A DNA stretch of 64,000 nucleotides, taken from Drosophila pseudoobscura (lineage: Eukaryota > Arthropoda > Insecta > Diptera > Drosophilidae). Each line of letters opens with the position of its first letter. Position 1 is the stretch's first letter. Under the pieces are notes generated by a model. It did not search any database. It was given only the letters and a program-made list of their open reading frames with translations, and was not told the origin of the DNA. The stretch is from NCBI RefSeq assembly GCF_009870125.1, contig NC_046683.1:1860001-1924000 (forward strand), in the 5' to 3' direction. The translations under genes were made by a program, and so were the position numbers. Shown in pieces: positions 20,190 to 30,143 of the stretch.

Positions 20190-20440
20190 AAGCCATCGTC
20201 ATCCGTCGACCTGGCCATCGACAACAAGTATTTTGACTATGGCAACCAAGGGAGAGGCTGCGCGGGCTACTAGACTCTAGATAGATATCGTTTTTATTGG
20301 GTTTAAGGATATAAGCGTCCATTTATTTAGATAGTAGATACAACTGTTATAAACTTGTTTATTTAGTTATACTAAGCTAAGTTTGAAGTTTTGAAGAATA
20401 AAACTACTGAAAAATTATCCTTGCTGTTTTCTGTAGGGGG
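20190..20440. repeat. Module L, direct copy
   Basis: Repeats the 17945-18170 module: TGACTATGGCA, a CTACTAGACTCTAGATAGATA stretch, then GGTTTAAGGATAT and an AT-rich end followed by TCCTTGC. It borders the R units and central palindrome on their left. Confidence 0.75.
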
Positions 20441-20569
20441 GAATCTATCCTGATTACAAAAAGGCGTGGCACAGATCGAGTCACACATAGTGGAGAAAAC
20501 TAATTATTTTGATTGGGTAAAATGTCCTTGATCCTTGATAAGGACTCCATACAATCAGGGACATTTTTC

Positions 20570-21020
20570 CGGTCACAGGAAGCCGTCGCACGTCCCGATC
20601 GGGCCACAAATAACGGAGAAAACATCAAAAGTTGTTGTTGTTGTTCTACAAGAACAACTCTCAACTTGCGACTGCTCAAATCGCAGAAAACTAGAATTTC
20701 AAATCTGGGATACCAGGCAAACAGAAATCAGCAGAAGGTCGCTGGTTTCTTTTTTTAATTTTTTGTATTTTTCCTTCCACCGTTTCGCAAACCCCAAAAG
20801 TATGCTACATTATTGTTAAATATCTAAAGTTGCTTGCTGATGATTTCTGATCGCCTGGTAACCCAGATTTGAAATTCTCGATTTTGGCCATTTGAGCGAT
20901 CGCAGGTTTATTGTTATTGTTGTACAACAATAAAAATTTGTTGTATAACAATAGACAACAACTTTTGTTGTTTTCTCCGTTATTTGTGGCCCAATCTAAG
21001 CGTGCGACGGCTTTCTGTGT
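20570..21020. repeat. Central imperfect palindrome of the foldback block
   Basis: Left arm 20570-20730 and right arm 20845-21020 are inverted copies: GCCACAAATAACGGAGAAAAC at 20603 against its complement near 20985, AAAAGTTGTTG against CAACAACTTTTG, and TTTCAAATCTGGG against CCCAGATTTGAAATTC. The spacer is about 115 bp, AT-rich and unrelated. Confidence 0.85.
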
Positions 21021-21544
21021 TTGCAAGAGCATCCTTGATCTATTGCATTCCTTATCAAGGATCCAGGATCAAGGATATTTTCTCCAGACATATATATATT
21101 CTTTTCTCCCTTATTTGTGGCCCGATCGGGACGTGCGACGACTTCCTGTATTTGGAATAATATCCGTGGTCTAGTGGAGTCCTTATCAAGGACCAAGGTT
21201 CAAGGATATTTTCTCCAGACATAAATATCCCATTTCTCCCTTATTTATGGCCCGATCGAGACGTGCCATTGACCGATATGATCAGAAAAATCTCCTTAAT
21301 CCTTCGGCAAGGACTCCAACAACCCTAAGAATACATATTCAGTTTTCTCTGCTATTTCTAGGCCAATGTGGGCGTGCGATGGCTTTCTGTGATCGAAAAA
21401 AGTGTCCCTGATTTGATGGAGTCCTTATCAAGGATCAAGGACATTTTCCCCAATCAAATATATTTAGTTTTCTCCGCTATGTGTGAACCGATGTGGGCAT
21501 GCCACGCCTTTTTTTAATCAGGATAGATTCCCCCGTACGAAAAA

Positions 21545-21940
21545 CAGCAAGAATATTTTGTCAATAGTTTTATTCATCATAACTAAGCTTAGTATAAATC
21601 TATAGACAAGTGAAAACATGTATATCTACTATCTAAAGTTTATCCTTAAACCTAACAACAACGAGATCAAAGTCAAAGTCCTTGTTGTCGATGGCCAGGA
21701 TGAAGGATGACGATGGCTTCTTAGTTTCGTATCTTGCAAGATGTTGGGATAGGATTCAGTCTGTCTTCAATACGCCTCGCTAATGCTTGGATAGGACACC
21801 GTCTGGCGGGGGGGAAATCGGATAAGACTTGACTCGGTTTGAGGTAAAGCATAGGGTACATATGTAGGTCCTCTGTGAAAGAAGATATATTTAACAAAAT
21901 ATTTATACAATTATATACTGATTCACTTACACGTTTTGAA
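21545..21940. repeat. Module L (inverted) plus right flank F, copy 2
   Basis: Second copy of the arrangement at 19355-19720: inverted L (21545-21720, with CTTGTTGTCGATGGCCAGG), followed by GCTTGGATAGGACACCGTC, GGGGGAAATCGGATAAG and a TATATTTAAC-type AT-rich end. Confidence 0.75.
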
Positions 21941-22399
21941 GCTGTAGCCTATCCGGCATCCAAAAAGTTCCCAGATTTCGCATCGTGCATCTCTCCTCCC
22001 TCTACGCCTGCAAGGCGCCTAAGGACCAATGCACCCTTTGTGGTTGATCTCCACCGGACAAACTATGGTAATAATTAGCCCATCTGTTGGGCTTTTCGCC
22101 AGCCCAATGCGTTGCCAGCTTGACTTTTGCCAGCGGAAAGGAGCCGTCAGACGGTTAATTATAGATTTTTTTTTCTATTTCATGTATTATTTTGTAGTTT
22201 TTTGTTTTTCTTATTACTGAAGATAGAGATAAGTTGGTTAAGGATTATTTTGATTCCGTTATCGAATAGTAAAATAAATAAATAAATACTAACATGCTTG
22301 ATTGGGAAAAATATTCGGGATCCTTGATAAGGGCTCCATTAAGTCGGGTACATTTTTTCGATTACAGGAAGGCAGCACACTGATCGGGCCACAAGAGAT

Positions 22400-24001
22400 A
22401 TAGCCTCCCGAAGATTCGGATTTGCATTTCTTTGTAATACTGGTTTTTTCTGTACGCTATATTTCTGCAATACGGCAGCCGATCGGGACTTGCCATGCCG
22501 TTTCGTGATGGGGAGAGTCCTGCTAATCGACTGCCATCAGAAAAAAGGACATCCATTTTTTCACGATTTTCGCAAAAAATCATGATGTAACCATCATTAA
22601 ATTTTCAAAAAATCGGCCTCATTTTCGAAGTCGAGATTTTGATGCCGATCGACAGCCTGAATCCTCGTGATCCTGGGAAAGTAAGTCCTTCACCGATCTG
22701 GCCCAATTTGTCAGAGATATGGCCTTCCGAAGATTCGGATATTCATATCTTAAAGATACTGGGTTTTTCTGTAAGCTATATCTCTGCAATACGGCAGCCG
22801 ATCGGGGCTTGGTATGCCGTTTCGTGATCGTCAGAGTCCTGCCAATCGACTGCCATCAGGAAAAAGGACATCCATTTTTTCACGATTTTCGCAAAAAATC
22901 GTGATGTAACCATCATTAAATTTTCGAAAAATCGGCCTCATTTTCAAAGTCGAGATTTTGATGCCGATCGACAGTCTAAATCCTCGCGATCCTGGGAAAG
23001 TAGGTCCTTCACCGATCTGGCCCTATTTGTCAGAGATGTAGCCTCCCGAAGATTCGGATTTGCAATTCTTTGTAATACTGGTTTGTTCTGTACACAATAT
23101 CTCTGCAATACGGGAGCCGATCGGGGCTTGCTATGCCGTTTCGTGATCGTCAGAGTCCTGCCAATCGACTGCCATCAGGAAAAAGGACATCCATTTTTTC
23201 ACGATTTTCGCAAAAAATCATGATGTAACCATCATTAAATTTTCAAAAAATCGGCCTCATTTTCGAAGTCGAGATTTTGATGCCGATCGACAGCCTGAAT
23301 CCTCGTGATCCTGGGAAAGTAAGTCCTTCACCGATCTGGCCCAATTTGTCAGAGATATGGCCTTCCGAAGATTCGGATATTCATATCTTAAAGATACTGG
23401 GTTTTTCTGTAAGCTATATCTCTGCAATACGGCAGCCGATCGGGGCTTGGTATGCCGTTTCGTGATCGTCAGAGTCCTGCCAATCGACTGCCATCAGGAA
23501 AAAGGACATCCATTTTTTCACGATTTTCGCAAAAAATCGTGATGTAACCATCATTAAATTTTCGAAAAATCGGCCTCATTTTCAAAGTCGAGATTTTGAT
23601 GCCGATCGACAGTCTAAATCCTCGCGATCCTGGGAAAGTAGGTCCTTCACCGATCTGGCCCTATTTGTCAGAGATATAGCCTCCCGAAGATTCGGATTTG
23701 CATTTCTTTGTAATACTGGTTTTTTCTGTACGCTATATTTCTGCAATACGGCTGCCGATCGGGACGTGCCATGCCGTTTCGTGATCGTCAGAGTCCTGCT
23801 AATCGACTGCCATCAGGAAAAAGGACATCCATTTTTTCACGATTTTCGCAAAAAATCATGATGTAACCATCATTAAATTCTCAAAAAATCGGCCTCATTT
23901 TCAAAGTCGAGATTTTGATGCCGATCGACAGTCTGAATCCTCGCGATCCTGGGAAAGTAGGTCCTTCACCGATCTGGCCCTATATGTCAGAGATACAGCC
24001 A
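22400..24001 (-). repeat. 319 bp satellite array S2 (five monomers, inverted to S1)
   Basis: The inverted marker CCGAAGATTCGG recurs at about 22406, 22726, 23045, 23364 and 23683, with periods of 320, 319, 319 and 319 bp. Monomers 2 and 4 are near-identical (as are their 62-codon chance frames at 22639 and 23277), giving a 638 bp A-B higher-order repeat. The orientation is opposite to array S1. The array ends abruptly at about 24001 in unrelated sequence. Confidence 0.92.
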
Positions 24002-24002
24002 C

Positions 24003-27000
24003 TTCTGTGGGTGGTAGATTTAGTGTTGTACATCGGAGAAACATCGACGGCAAAATCTGTGTCATCGATGTTTTGATGTAGTATGTAGATATGAACATAT
24101 ATCCAAACATCGACGAGACACCAACTCTGACTTGTTTAATGAAGGACTATTATGTTGAACTACATATGTAAAATACATAAATATGTACATAAATGTGTAA
24201 TACAATGGTCTACTTTGTTTGGTATTCGTTTTAGTATTACTAACTAGCTGGACCGCTTATTATTATTACCGGTTATTATTAAGTACTTATTTTAATCGTT
24301 TTGTTTAAAAAATATGGTTTAACCAAAAAAACCAGAAAAGAAGTCAACAATTTCTACAAAAAATTATTTTTTTACATATTTTTTTACATGATACCTACAC
24401 GGTAACTACAGATTTGCTACGTGGAAACTACACATAGATGTAATGCTCAGCAGCGACACCTGACGAGGTAATCAAAATAATTTGATTCAAAATTGAATTG
24501 AATATTTGCGCGGTACCACAAGGTGCGGTGCCACATTACCTACTCTTTTGGAACAGATCTTATGATTTTTCTTAAATTCCATGCGTTTTAATTAAGATAA
24601 GATGGAAACGAGACAAGACGCATGTATATCGTTATGTGTCTGATGGAAGCGTCGCCCCATTTCGTGGATGTTTTGAAACAGCGGGCAGCTCAAATTCAAA
24701 TAAATAAAGGCAAACGTGCAGGGCATTCGGGATTTGGCACATCTGGCTGCCGTAAATGATTGTGATAAGCAACCGCCATCACCCGTCCATCTCTGGGACG
24801 ACAGCACACTAAGCGGCTTTCTGGGTCACAGCAGAATCGATTAACACTTTTACTTTATGATTACACTACACACTCTCCTCAAATTGTGGCTAAGCGGAGG
24901 CCGCTGGCGGGACTCCGCCCATGGCCGACGCAGAGTTTGTGCATGTGCCACCATTTTGTTGCAACTGCAACATAGTGCAGGTGCAGCATCCCAAGGCACA
25001 CGCACACATAGCCATAGGCCATAGGTGTACAGGGGCTCTGGGATTGGTCTGCGGCTGTGATTTGCTGCTGCCTCGTGGGAAAAACTCGTTTTGTGGCGAC
25101 TCCGCAAGGCTTTGCACTTGTTTTTCCAGTAGCAGTAGCAGGCAAGGGGGAGGCGGCATGCGGGAAAGATGCAAATTGGAAATGAATTTGCTTATTTGCG
25201 CCGCATTCTTGTTTTTTGGGTAATTTTTTGATTGGTTCGATTTCGGCATTCCTCAAGCTGCAAATAAAAATAAAGAAAAATCATGAATATCATTAACAGA
25301 AACTCTCACATATAACTTATTGATTTGTGCGGCAGAAAGGAAAACACAAAATAATATGCTCACAAATTTAATGCACGAATTAATTATAAATTCCGTTGGG
25401 CACACGGTGACCGCTGCTCGGTGCCGGCGATGCGAAAGCGGACAACATAAGCAGTTGATAAAACATCAGCAAATTCATGATAAATACTTGTGTTATATCG
25501 TTTTTTTTGAGGTATCTTTTGCATTTAATTTGATTTTGAGACGAAAGTTCTTTATTGATGGGTACCTCTATGCGCCACAGGCGTTAGCCAACACTGGCCA
25601 GAGATGCTGTTACAAATGCAGTTATCGCGCGAAGAAAGTCCGTAGCGGCATGCAAATGAGAAGAAGTTAACTATTCGGTGTCCGCGATGTCTTGAGCCGC
25701 ATTGTGCGTGGCTGTGGCTGCCACATCACATAATTGAATTCTAATTGCGTACTGATGGACTTTCTTGGTGCGTGCGTCAATTTCGATAGAGATTGGAGCA
25801 TTGCAGGTGAGCTATCCGATCCCATCTGTGAGCATGTTCATGTACTACATATGTATGTACATATGTGCAAGTGTGTGTGTCTCTTTGGGATGTGTCGGCT
25901 ATTAATGGAGCATGTACATATGTACATACCTCCACTGTATGTTGGCGTATCGCCTCCGGACAATGGACAGTTCTTGAGCTCCGCGATACGATCGAGAGAT
26001 TGTGTGTGTTCGGTAGGGGGTTGTCTGTGCGCTCCATCAGATTACAGGTCTAATGCATCGCACTGTGAAGCTGATGGGTAATAATGGCACAGTAATCGAT
26101 ACTGCTACTCTGGCGATACCCATATATCGGATTTGAATTTAATTTTAAATTTAGTCAGACTTGTTATTGATTCAAATACAACAGATAACACTCGCAGTCC
26201 ATTACAGCTCTTTCCTGGCCATGACTGGAAGGATCACCGATCGCAGACGCCTTCCACACACAACATACCCGGTCATACCCCGCGCGCTCTATGCTTCGAG
26301 ACCATCGTTTCCCATCTAATATCGTTTTCGGTGAACTCTAGATGATGTCGATCGCGTTCAAGTCTATAAGAAATTGTGTGGAGTGCTGTGGTTTGTGCTT
26401 GCAATCAGCACTTGATATCAGGCCTCTCTGCCAAGAACAAGGTGTGTTCTTGTTACTGCCGATGTTACGGCTACTGTTACGGCTACTGCCACTGGTGGGT
26501 TCTTCAGATACTCGAACAACATACTCGAACTTCTGCTACTGCTGCTGCTGGGGCTGGGTCTGAGTCTGGGGCTGCGGCTGGTTCTTCTGCTTTTTCGATC
26601 AACGTGCGAGAGGCGACAGCTTCTACATACAAATGGAGATGGACGCTGGACGCCAAATAGAGGCTGGGTCCCCGACTGGGGGGGACTCCTACTGGGACTC
26701 CAACTCGGAGATGTTTGTGATTTAATGGCCTCTTTTTCCCCTCGATTATTATTCAAGCGTGCATTACCATCTCTCTCCCATACCCTAACAAGAAATATAC
26801 ATACAATATACAAACCAGCCTTTGGGATCTCTTTGGGATCATTATAGGGGATACGATATTTGAGAGAGTATCTGTAACCAGCACTCCACCCAGAAGATGG
26901 GAATGGGATGGGACTGCCTGCCACTGGTCGTGGCAATGGTCAGTACTTACATACATATTATGGTGTGCTGAATAGGAGGAACCTCTTCTGGGGCCTGCAA

Positions 27001-27560
27001 ATTTATGATGTTTCATTAGCATGCACAAGAGTGGAGTGGACAATAAATGGCTGGGGCCACAGCATGGACAATCCGTGGTCGCCACAGTCGAAGCTGCCAA
27101 AGAAACGTCCGCTGGTCTAACCAGCTCTGACTCTGACTCTGGCTCTGACTCTGACTCTGACTCTGACTAACTCCAGTTAGTCACTCAGTTCGGGTCAAGC
27201 TTTGATTTGGAATGCTTAGCGGCTTTCGTTGGCCTTTCATAATCTCCCCCCTATCCATAGGCGAAGCAAATTCAATAAATTAATTTAGTTTTTGTAGAAA
27301 CTTTTGTACCGCAAAGAAATCTGCATAACTGCTTCATCGTTTCTGTCGTTTCTGTCGTTTCCCTCGTTTCGTTTCTTTTGGCCAAAAGGTCAATTTCGCT
27401 TTTTTTGGGTTTTTCGGCTGTGTTCGCCTGAACTTTCGCACCACGTGTGGCATTCCATCTCCATCCTTTGTGCTCGATTAAATCACAGATAAATCATTTA
27501 ACAAAAAACACCTTTGAATATAATAAAGGAATATCTTGGTTATAAATTTAGATGGCATAC
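24003..27560. other. Gene-poor stretch
   Basis: AT-rich to 24600, then mixed composition. Chance frames up to 172 codons exist on the minus strand around 26418-26936 but run through Ser/Arg low complexity without family similarity. A CTCTGA hexamer run lies at 27122-27170. No supported gene. Confidence 0.4.
27122..27170. repeat. CTCTGA hexamer repeat
   Basis: About eight tandem copies of the hexamer CTCTGA, with one CTCTGG variant. Confidence 0.85.
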
Positions 27561-27718
27561 CACATGGTATAGAATTTCTATTTCAGAATACTCGGGCCCT
27601 GGCGCTGCTCCGCCAACACCCTCTTCCAGGCGGGGATCATCAACTTTCAACTCGTGGCTGTGACTGGCGTAGGGCTCAAGTGATTCATAGATGACCCACA
27701 AATGGCCCTTTGGCATGG
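27561..27718 (-). CDS. Candidate internal coding exon of an unknown gene
   Basis: A 158 nt open segment sits between an acceptor-like TTTTTGATTTAG (ending 27719) and a donor-like GTG|GTATGCC (27560). It encodes MPKGHLWVIYESLEPYASHS then HELKVDDPRLEEGVGGAAPG and EYSEIEILYHV. Codon choice is fly-like and the composition is ordinary globular, unlike neighbouring chance frames. I do not recognise the product and found no partner exons, so it may be an isolated open frame. It lies about 400 bp upstream of, and opposite to, the secreted-protein gene at 28113. Confidence 0.25.
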
Positions 27719-28061
27719 CTAAATCAAAAATAGAAAAATAAACTTTCATCCGCCTTGTTTGGCAATCCCCTAGATCAGCGTTTGGCGGGGTTATTAATGA
27801 TAGTGTCGATCCATTGACCCCCGGCCGAAAGCTGCTCCCCAAAACAAGTTCTAGAAATCTCGCTGCTCGAAAGAAAGCCACAGCCAGAGCCAAGCCAAAG
27901 CCAAAGCCAAAGCCAAGGCCTGATGCTGTCTGATGAATAATTCAGGGCCCTCCGGTTCGAGGAAACCGTTTTCGTATTTTTCTATATTTTGCTGCCATTT
28001 CTTTTCTTTTCTGGCAATTTTGGCAATTAGCTGTGGGTCAATAGGTCTGCGGGCGAGCTAA

Positions 28062-28097
28062 TATAAGTCGCTACCAGAGCGTCGGACAGCTCAGTTT
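28062..28097 (+). promoter_or_regulatory. TATA box and initiator of the secreted-protein gene
   Basis: TATAAG at 28062-28067 is followed by an initiator TCAGTTT at 28091-28097, putting transcription start (A at 28093) 31 bp downstream of the TATA box, the standard spacing in flies. The 5' UTR would be only about 20 nt before the start codon at 28113. Confidence 0.7.
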
Positions 28098-28112
28098 TAG
28101 ACGCGAGTCGAA

Positions 28113-30143
28113 ATGAGGAATAGCTGCGTTTGGGCCCTGCTGGCCATCATCGTGCTGTGGCTGGCCTTGGCCACGACCACGACCATGGCCGAGACAATGA
28201 TCGAGGTGGACGAGAACGGGGACGAGTACGAGCTGAAGCGATTCTTCATTCAGGGCCGGCAGTTGGCCGGCGATGGGAGCAAGTCCCAGTGCGTGGTCAC
28301 CCGCCGCAAGCGCTCAAGTCGGGCGGTGGCCCTGCCACAGTCCGTCTCTGTCAGTTCGCAGCAGCTGAGCGTGGAGCAGGTTCCAGCGGTGGAGCATCGC
28401 GAGGGATCCGCCACGATCGGGGCGGATCTGGAGGCCGGCACCAAGCGGCGGTATGTGGCCTTCACGGGTGTGCATCTAGAACCAGCAGATGTGGAGGACG
28501 AGGACGATGATGAGGACGACGATGAGGAGGATTTCAACGAGGACGAGGATATCGACCAACAGGAGCAGCAGCACCCCAAGGCCCAGTCTCAGTCGCCGGC
28601 GCAGTCACAGTCACAGTTTGTGCCCGCTGCCTTGGCCCTGCCTTTGGCCCAGTCCAGCGCCTCCCATCTACCCCATGGCGTCAGTGTGGTGGCCAATGCC
28701 GCCAGCCAGGCCAACGTGGCCGGAGATGCCGGCATTGTGGTCGTGCAGTCCCACCAGCCGCCCAAAGTCAATCCCGACACCCATGCCGTCTTCGAGCTGA
28801 AGCCCGTGAAATCGGATGTCGTGCAGGCGCCCATCCATTCCAGTGCCGTGACCACTGTCCAGGGCTACTATCCGTTTGTGGGCCCCCACTGGCAGGAGTA
28901 TGGGCCAGAGGATGAGGACGAGGACGAGGATGACTACGATGAGGATGAGGACGACTTCTACTACGGCCAGGGCCTTGGCGGCTACTACAGGGAGCGCCCC
29001 GGCTACCATCCGCTGGGCGAGTACGACGAGGAGATCATCACCGAGGACAGTCCAATCAGCACGACGGCTGTGTGGAGCACAGGCGTCGACGATGACGATG
29101 ACATCCATCCCGTCATCAATCAGGCCAACACGAGGCCCAACAATAAGAACAAGAACAAGAATAAGAACAAGAAGAACAAGAACCAGAAGAATCAGAATAA
29201 GAACAAGCGAAACAAGAACAAGAAGCAGCAGCAGATGAAGCGGAAGGAGGAGCAGCAGCTGGCGGACAAGGAGCAGGATCTGGAGGAGAATAACCACGAA
29301 AACGTGGACATCAAGGAGCAAAAGCAGAAGAAGAAGCCACAGCATCAGCAGCAGGAGAGCTCCCTGGATGGGAACAAGAGACCAAAGAAGAAGCCATCAT
29401 CCAGCAGCAGCAGCAGCAGCAGCTCCGTTTCCGTTTCGACTTCCTCCTCGGGAAACACTGCCGCCGTCGCGGTGATCAGTTCTAATGGAGATCTGGGATC
29501 CTCCCAGCAGAACAAGAAAAAGAAGAAGCGTCCCACTGCCGCCAGCAGCGTGAACAAGCGAAAGACCAGGCCCAGCAGTCAGAAGAAGAAGCGTCCGAGC
29601 TCCAGCAGCAGTGGCAGCATCTCCAGCAGCAACAAACGGAGACGCCCCCGTCCCAGCTCGAGCAGCAGCTCCAGCTCCAACAGCGTTGGCGGCTACCGCC
29701 GCCGTCGCCCCCAACAGTCGCTCAGCCAGCAGGAGCAGCTCCAGCTGCAGAAGGAGCGCCGCCGCCGCCAGAAGCAGAAGCAGACCCGGAAGCGCCAGCA
29801 GCAGCAGCAGAAGCGTCGCCGCCAGGAGCAGCAGCGCCGCCGCAGGAACCGCAACAAGAATCGCCAGTTCTACGGCGATGAGCCCATCATCAATTGCATC
29901 TACATCAACAAGGACCCGCCCACGACCACCACACAGCGTCCCTTCTGGAATATCCTGGGCCGCGATACGGGCAGCAATGACCCCACTCCAGCCCCTGTCG
30001 CAGGAGCAGTCGCAGGAGGAGCCGTGGCCCCCGATGCGGATGCAGTGGATCCCGTGGCAAAGCAGGCCGTCCTTCAGGCGGTTAGACGAAACTTTGGCGA
30101 CTTTGGCGGACGCAAGCGAACCAATTTGAGATTCGTCTCCTAA
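28113..30143 (+). CDS. Secreted, highly charged low-complexity protein
   Basis: A single-exon frame of 676 codons. Residues 1-26 form a signal peptide (VWALLAIIVLWLALA core). A furin-like RRKR lies at 64-67, after the segment ending SKSQCVVT. The rest is almost entirely low complexity: an Asp/Glu block (127-148), Gln/Ser stretch, a second Asp/Glu block (about 268-290) with nearby Tyr/Gly-rich FYYGQGLGGYY, a Lys/Asn block (about 345-375), Lys/Gln/Glu, two Ser runs with Lys/Arg (about 425-535), and an Arg/Gln block (about 540-585). The only ordered-looking part is near the C-terminus, FYGDEPIINCIYINKDPP, holding one of just two cysteines outside the signal peptide (C60 and about C595). Function is unknown. 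Alternating strongly acidic and basic blocks suggest an extracellular matrix, mineral-binding or polyelectrolyte role; this is inference. Codon bias is strong (G/C at third positions) and supports coding. Confidence 0.88.
   Translation: MRNSCVWALLAIIVLWLALATTTTMAETMIEVDENGDEYELKRFFIQGRQLAGDGSKSQCVVTRRKRSSRAVALPQSVSVSSQQLSVEQVPAVEHREGSATIGADLEAGTKRRYVAFTGVHLEPADVEDEDDDEDDDEEDFNEDEDIDQQEQQHPKAQSQSPAQSQSQFVPAALALPLAQSSASHLPHGVSVVANAASQANVAGDAGIVVVQSHQPPKVNPDTHAVFELKPVKSDVVQAPIHSSAVTTVQGYYPFVGPHWQEYGPEDEDEDEDDYDEDEDDFYYGQGLGGYYRERPGYHPLGEYDEEIITEDSPISTTAVWSTGVDDDDDIHPVINQANTRPNNKNKNKNKNKKNKNQKNQNKNKRNKNKKQQQMKRKEEQQLADKEQDLEENNHENVDIKEQKQKKKPQHQQQESSLDGNKRPKKKPSSSSSSSSSSVSVSTSSSGNTAAVAVISSNGDLGSSQQNKKKKKRPTAASSVNKRKTRPSSQKKKRPSSSSSGSISSSNKRRRPRPSSSSSSSSNSVGGYRRRRPQQSLSQQEQLQLQKERRRRQKQKQTRKRQQQQQKRRRQEQQRRRRNRNKNRQFYGDEPIINCIYINKDPPTTTTQRPFWNILGRDTGSNDPTPAPVAGAVAGGAVAPDADAVDPVAKQAVLQAVRRNFGDFGGRKRTNLRFVS

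Larger units (their letters stand above)
17940..24002. mobile_element. Foldback-like composite repeat block
   Basis: No coding capacity. The block is built of three kinds of module in both orientations: a 319 bp satellite (array S1, 18240-19260, and array S2 in reverse, 22400-24001), a roughly 240 bp flank module L (17945-18170 direct, 19355-19545 inverted, 20190-20440 direct, 21545-21720 inverted), and 120-130 bp R units (20520-21530, plus single copies bordering S1 and S2). The whole is roughly symmetric about 20785, where a long imperfect palindrome sits. Inverted tandem arrays around a central palindrome are the architecture of foldback elements such as FB, Tetris and Galileo. Helentron/DINE-type elements with internal tandem repeats are the alternative. 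No target duplication was found. Confidence 0.65.

Noticed and set aside
20500..21600. Direct repeats suggestive of a CRISPR-like array
   Set aside because: Units are long, degenerate, inverted and eukaryotic in context; they are transposon or satellite modules.
22639..23542. Identical 61-62 codon frames repeated 638 bp apart
   Set aside because: They reflect satellite periodicity, not genes; no signal of translation.
26418..26936. 172-codon minus-strand frame rich in Ser and Arg
   Set aside because: Composition follows a CTG/CTC-rich tract; no start context or conserved motif.
28668..29714. Leu- and Ala-rich minus-strand frames up to 225 codons
   Set aside because: Antisense shadows of the low-complexity secreted-protein gene.
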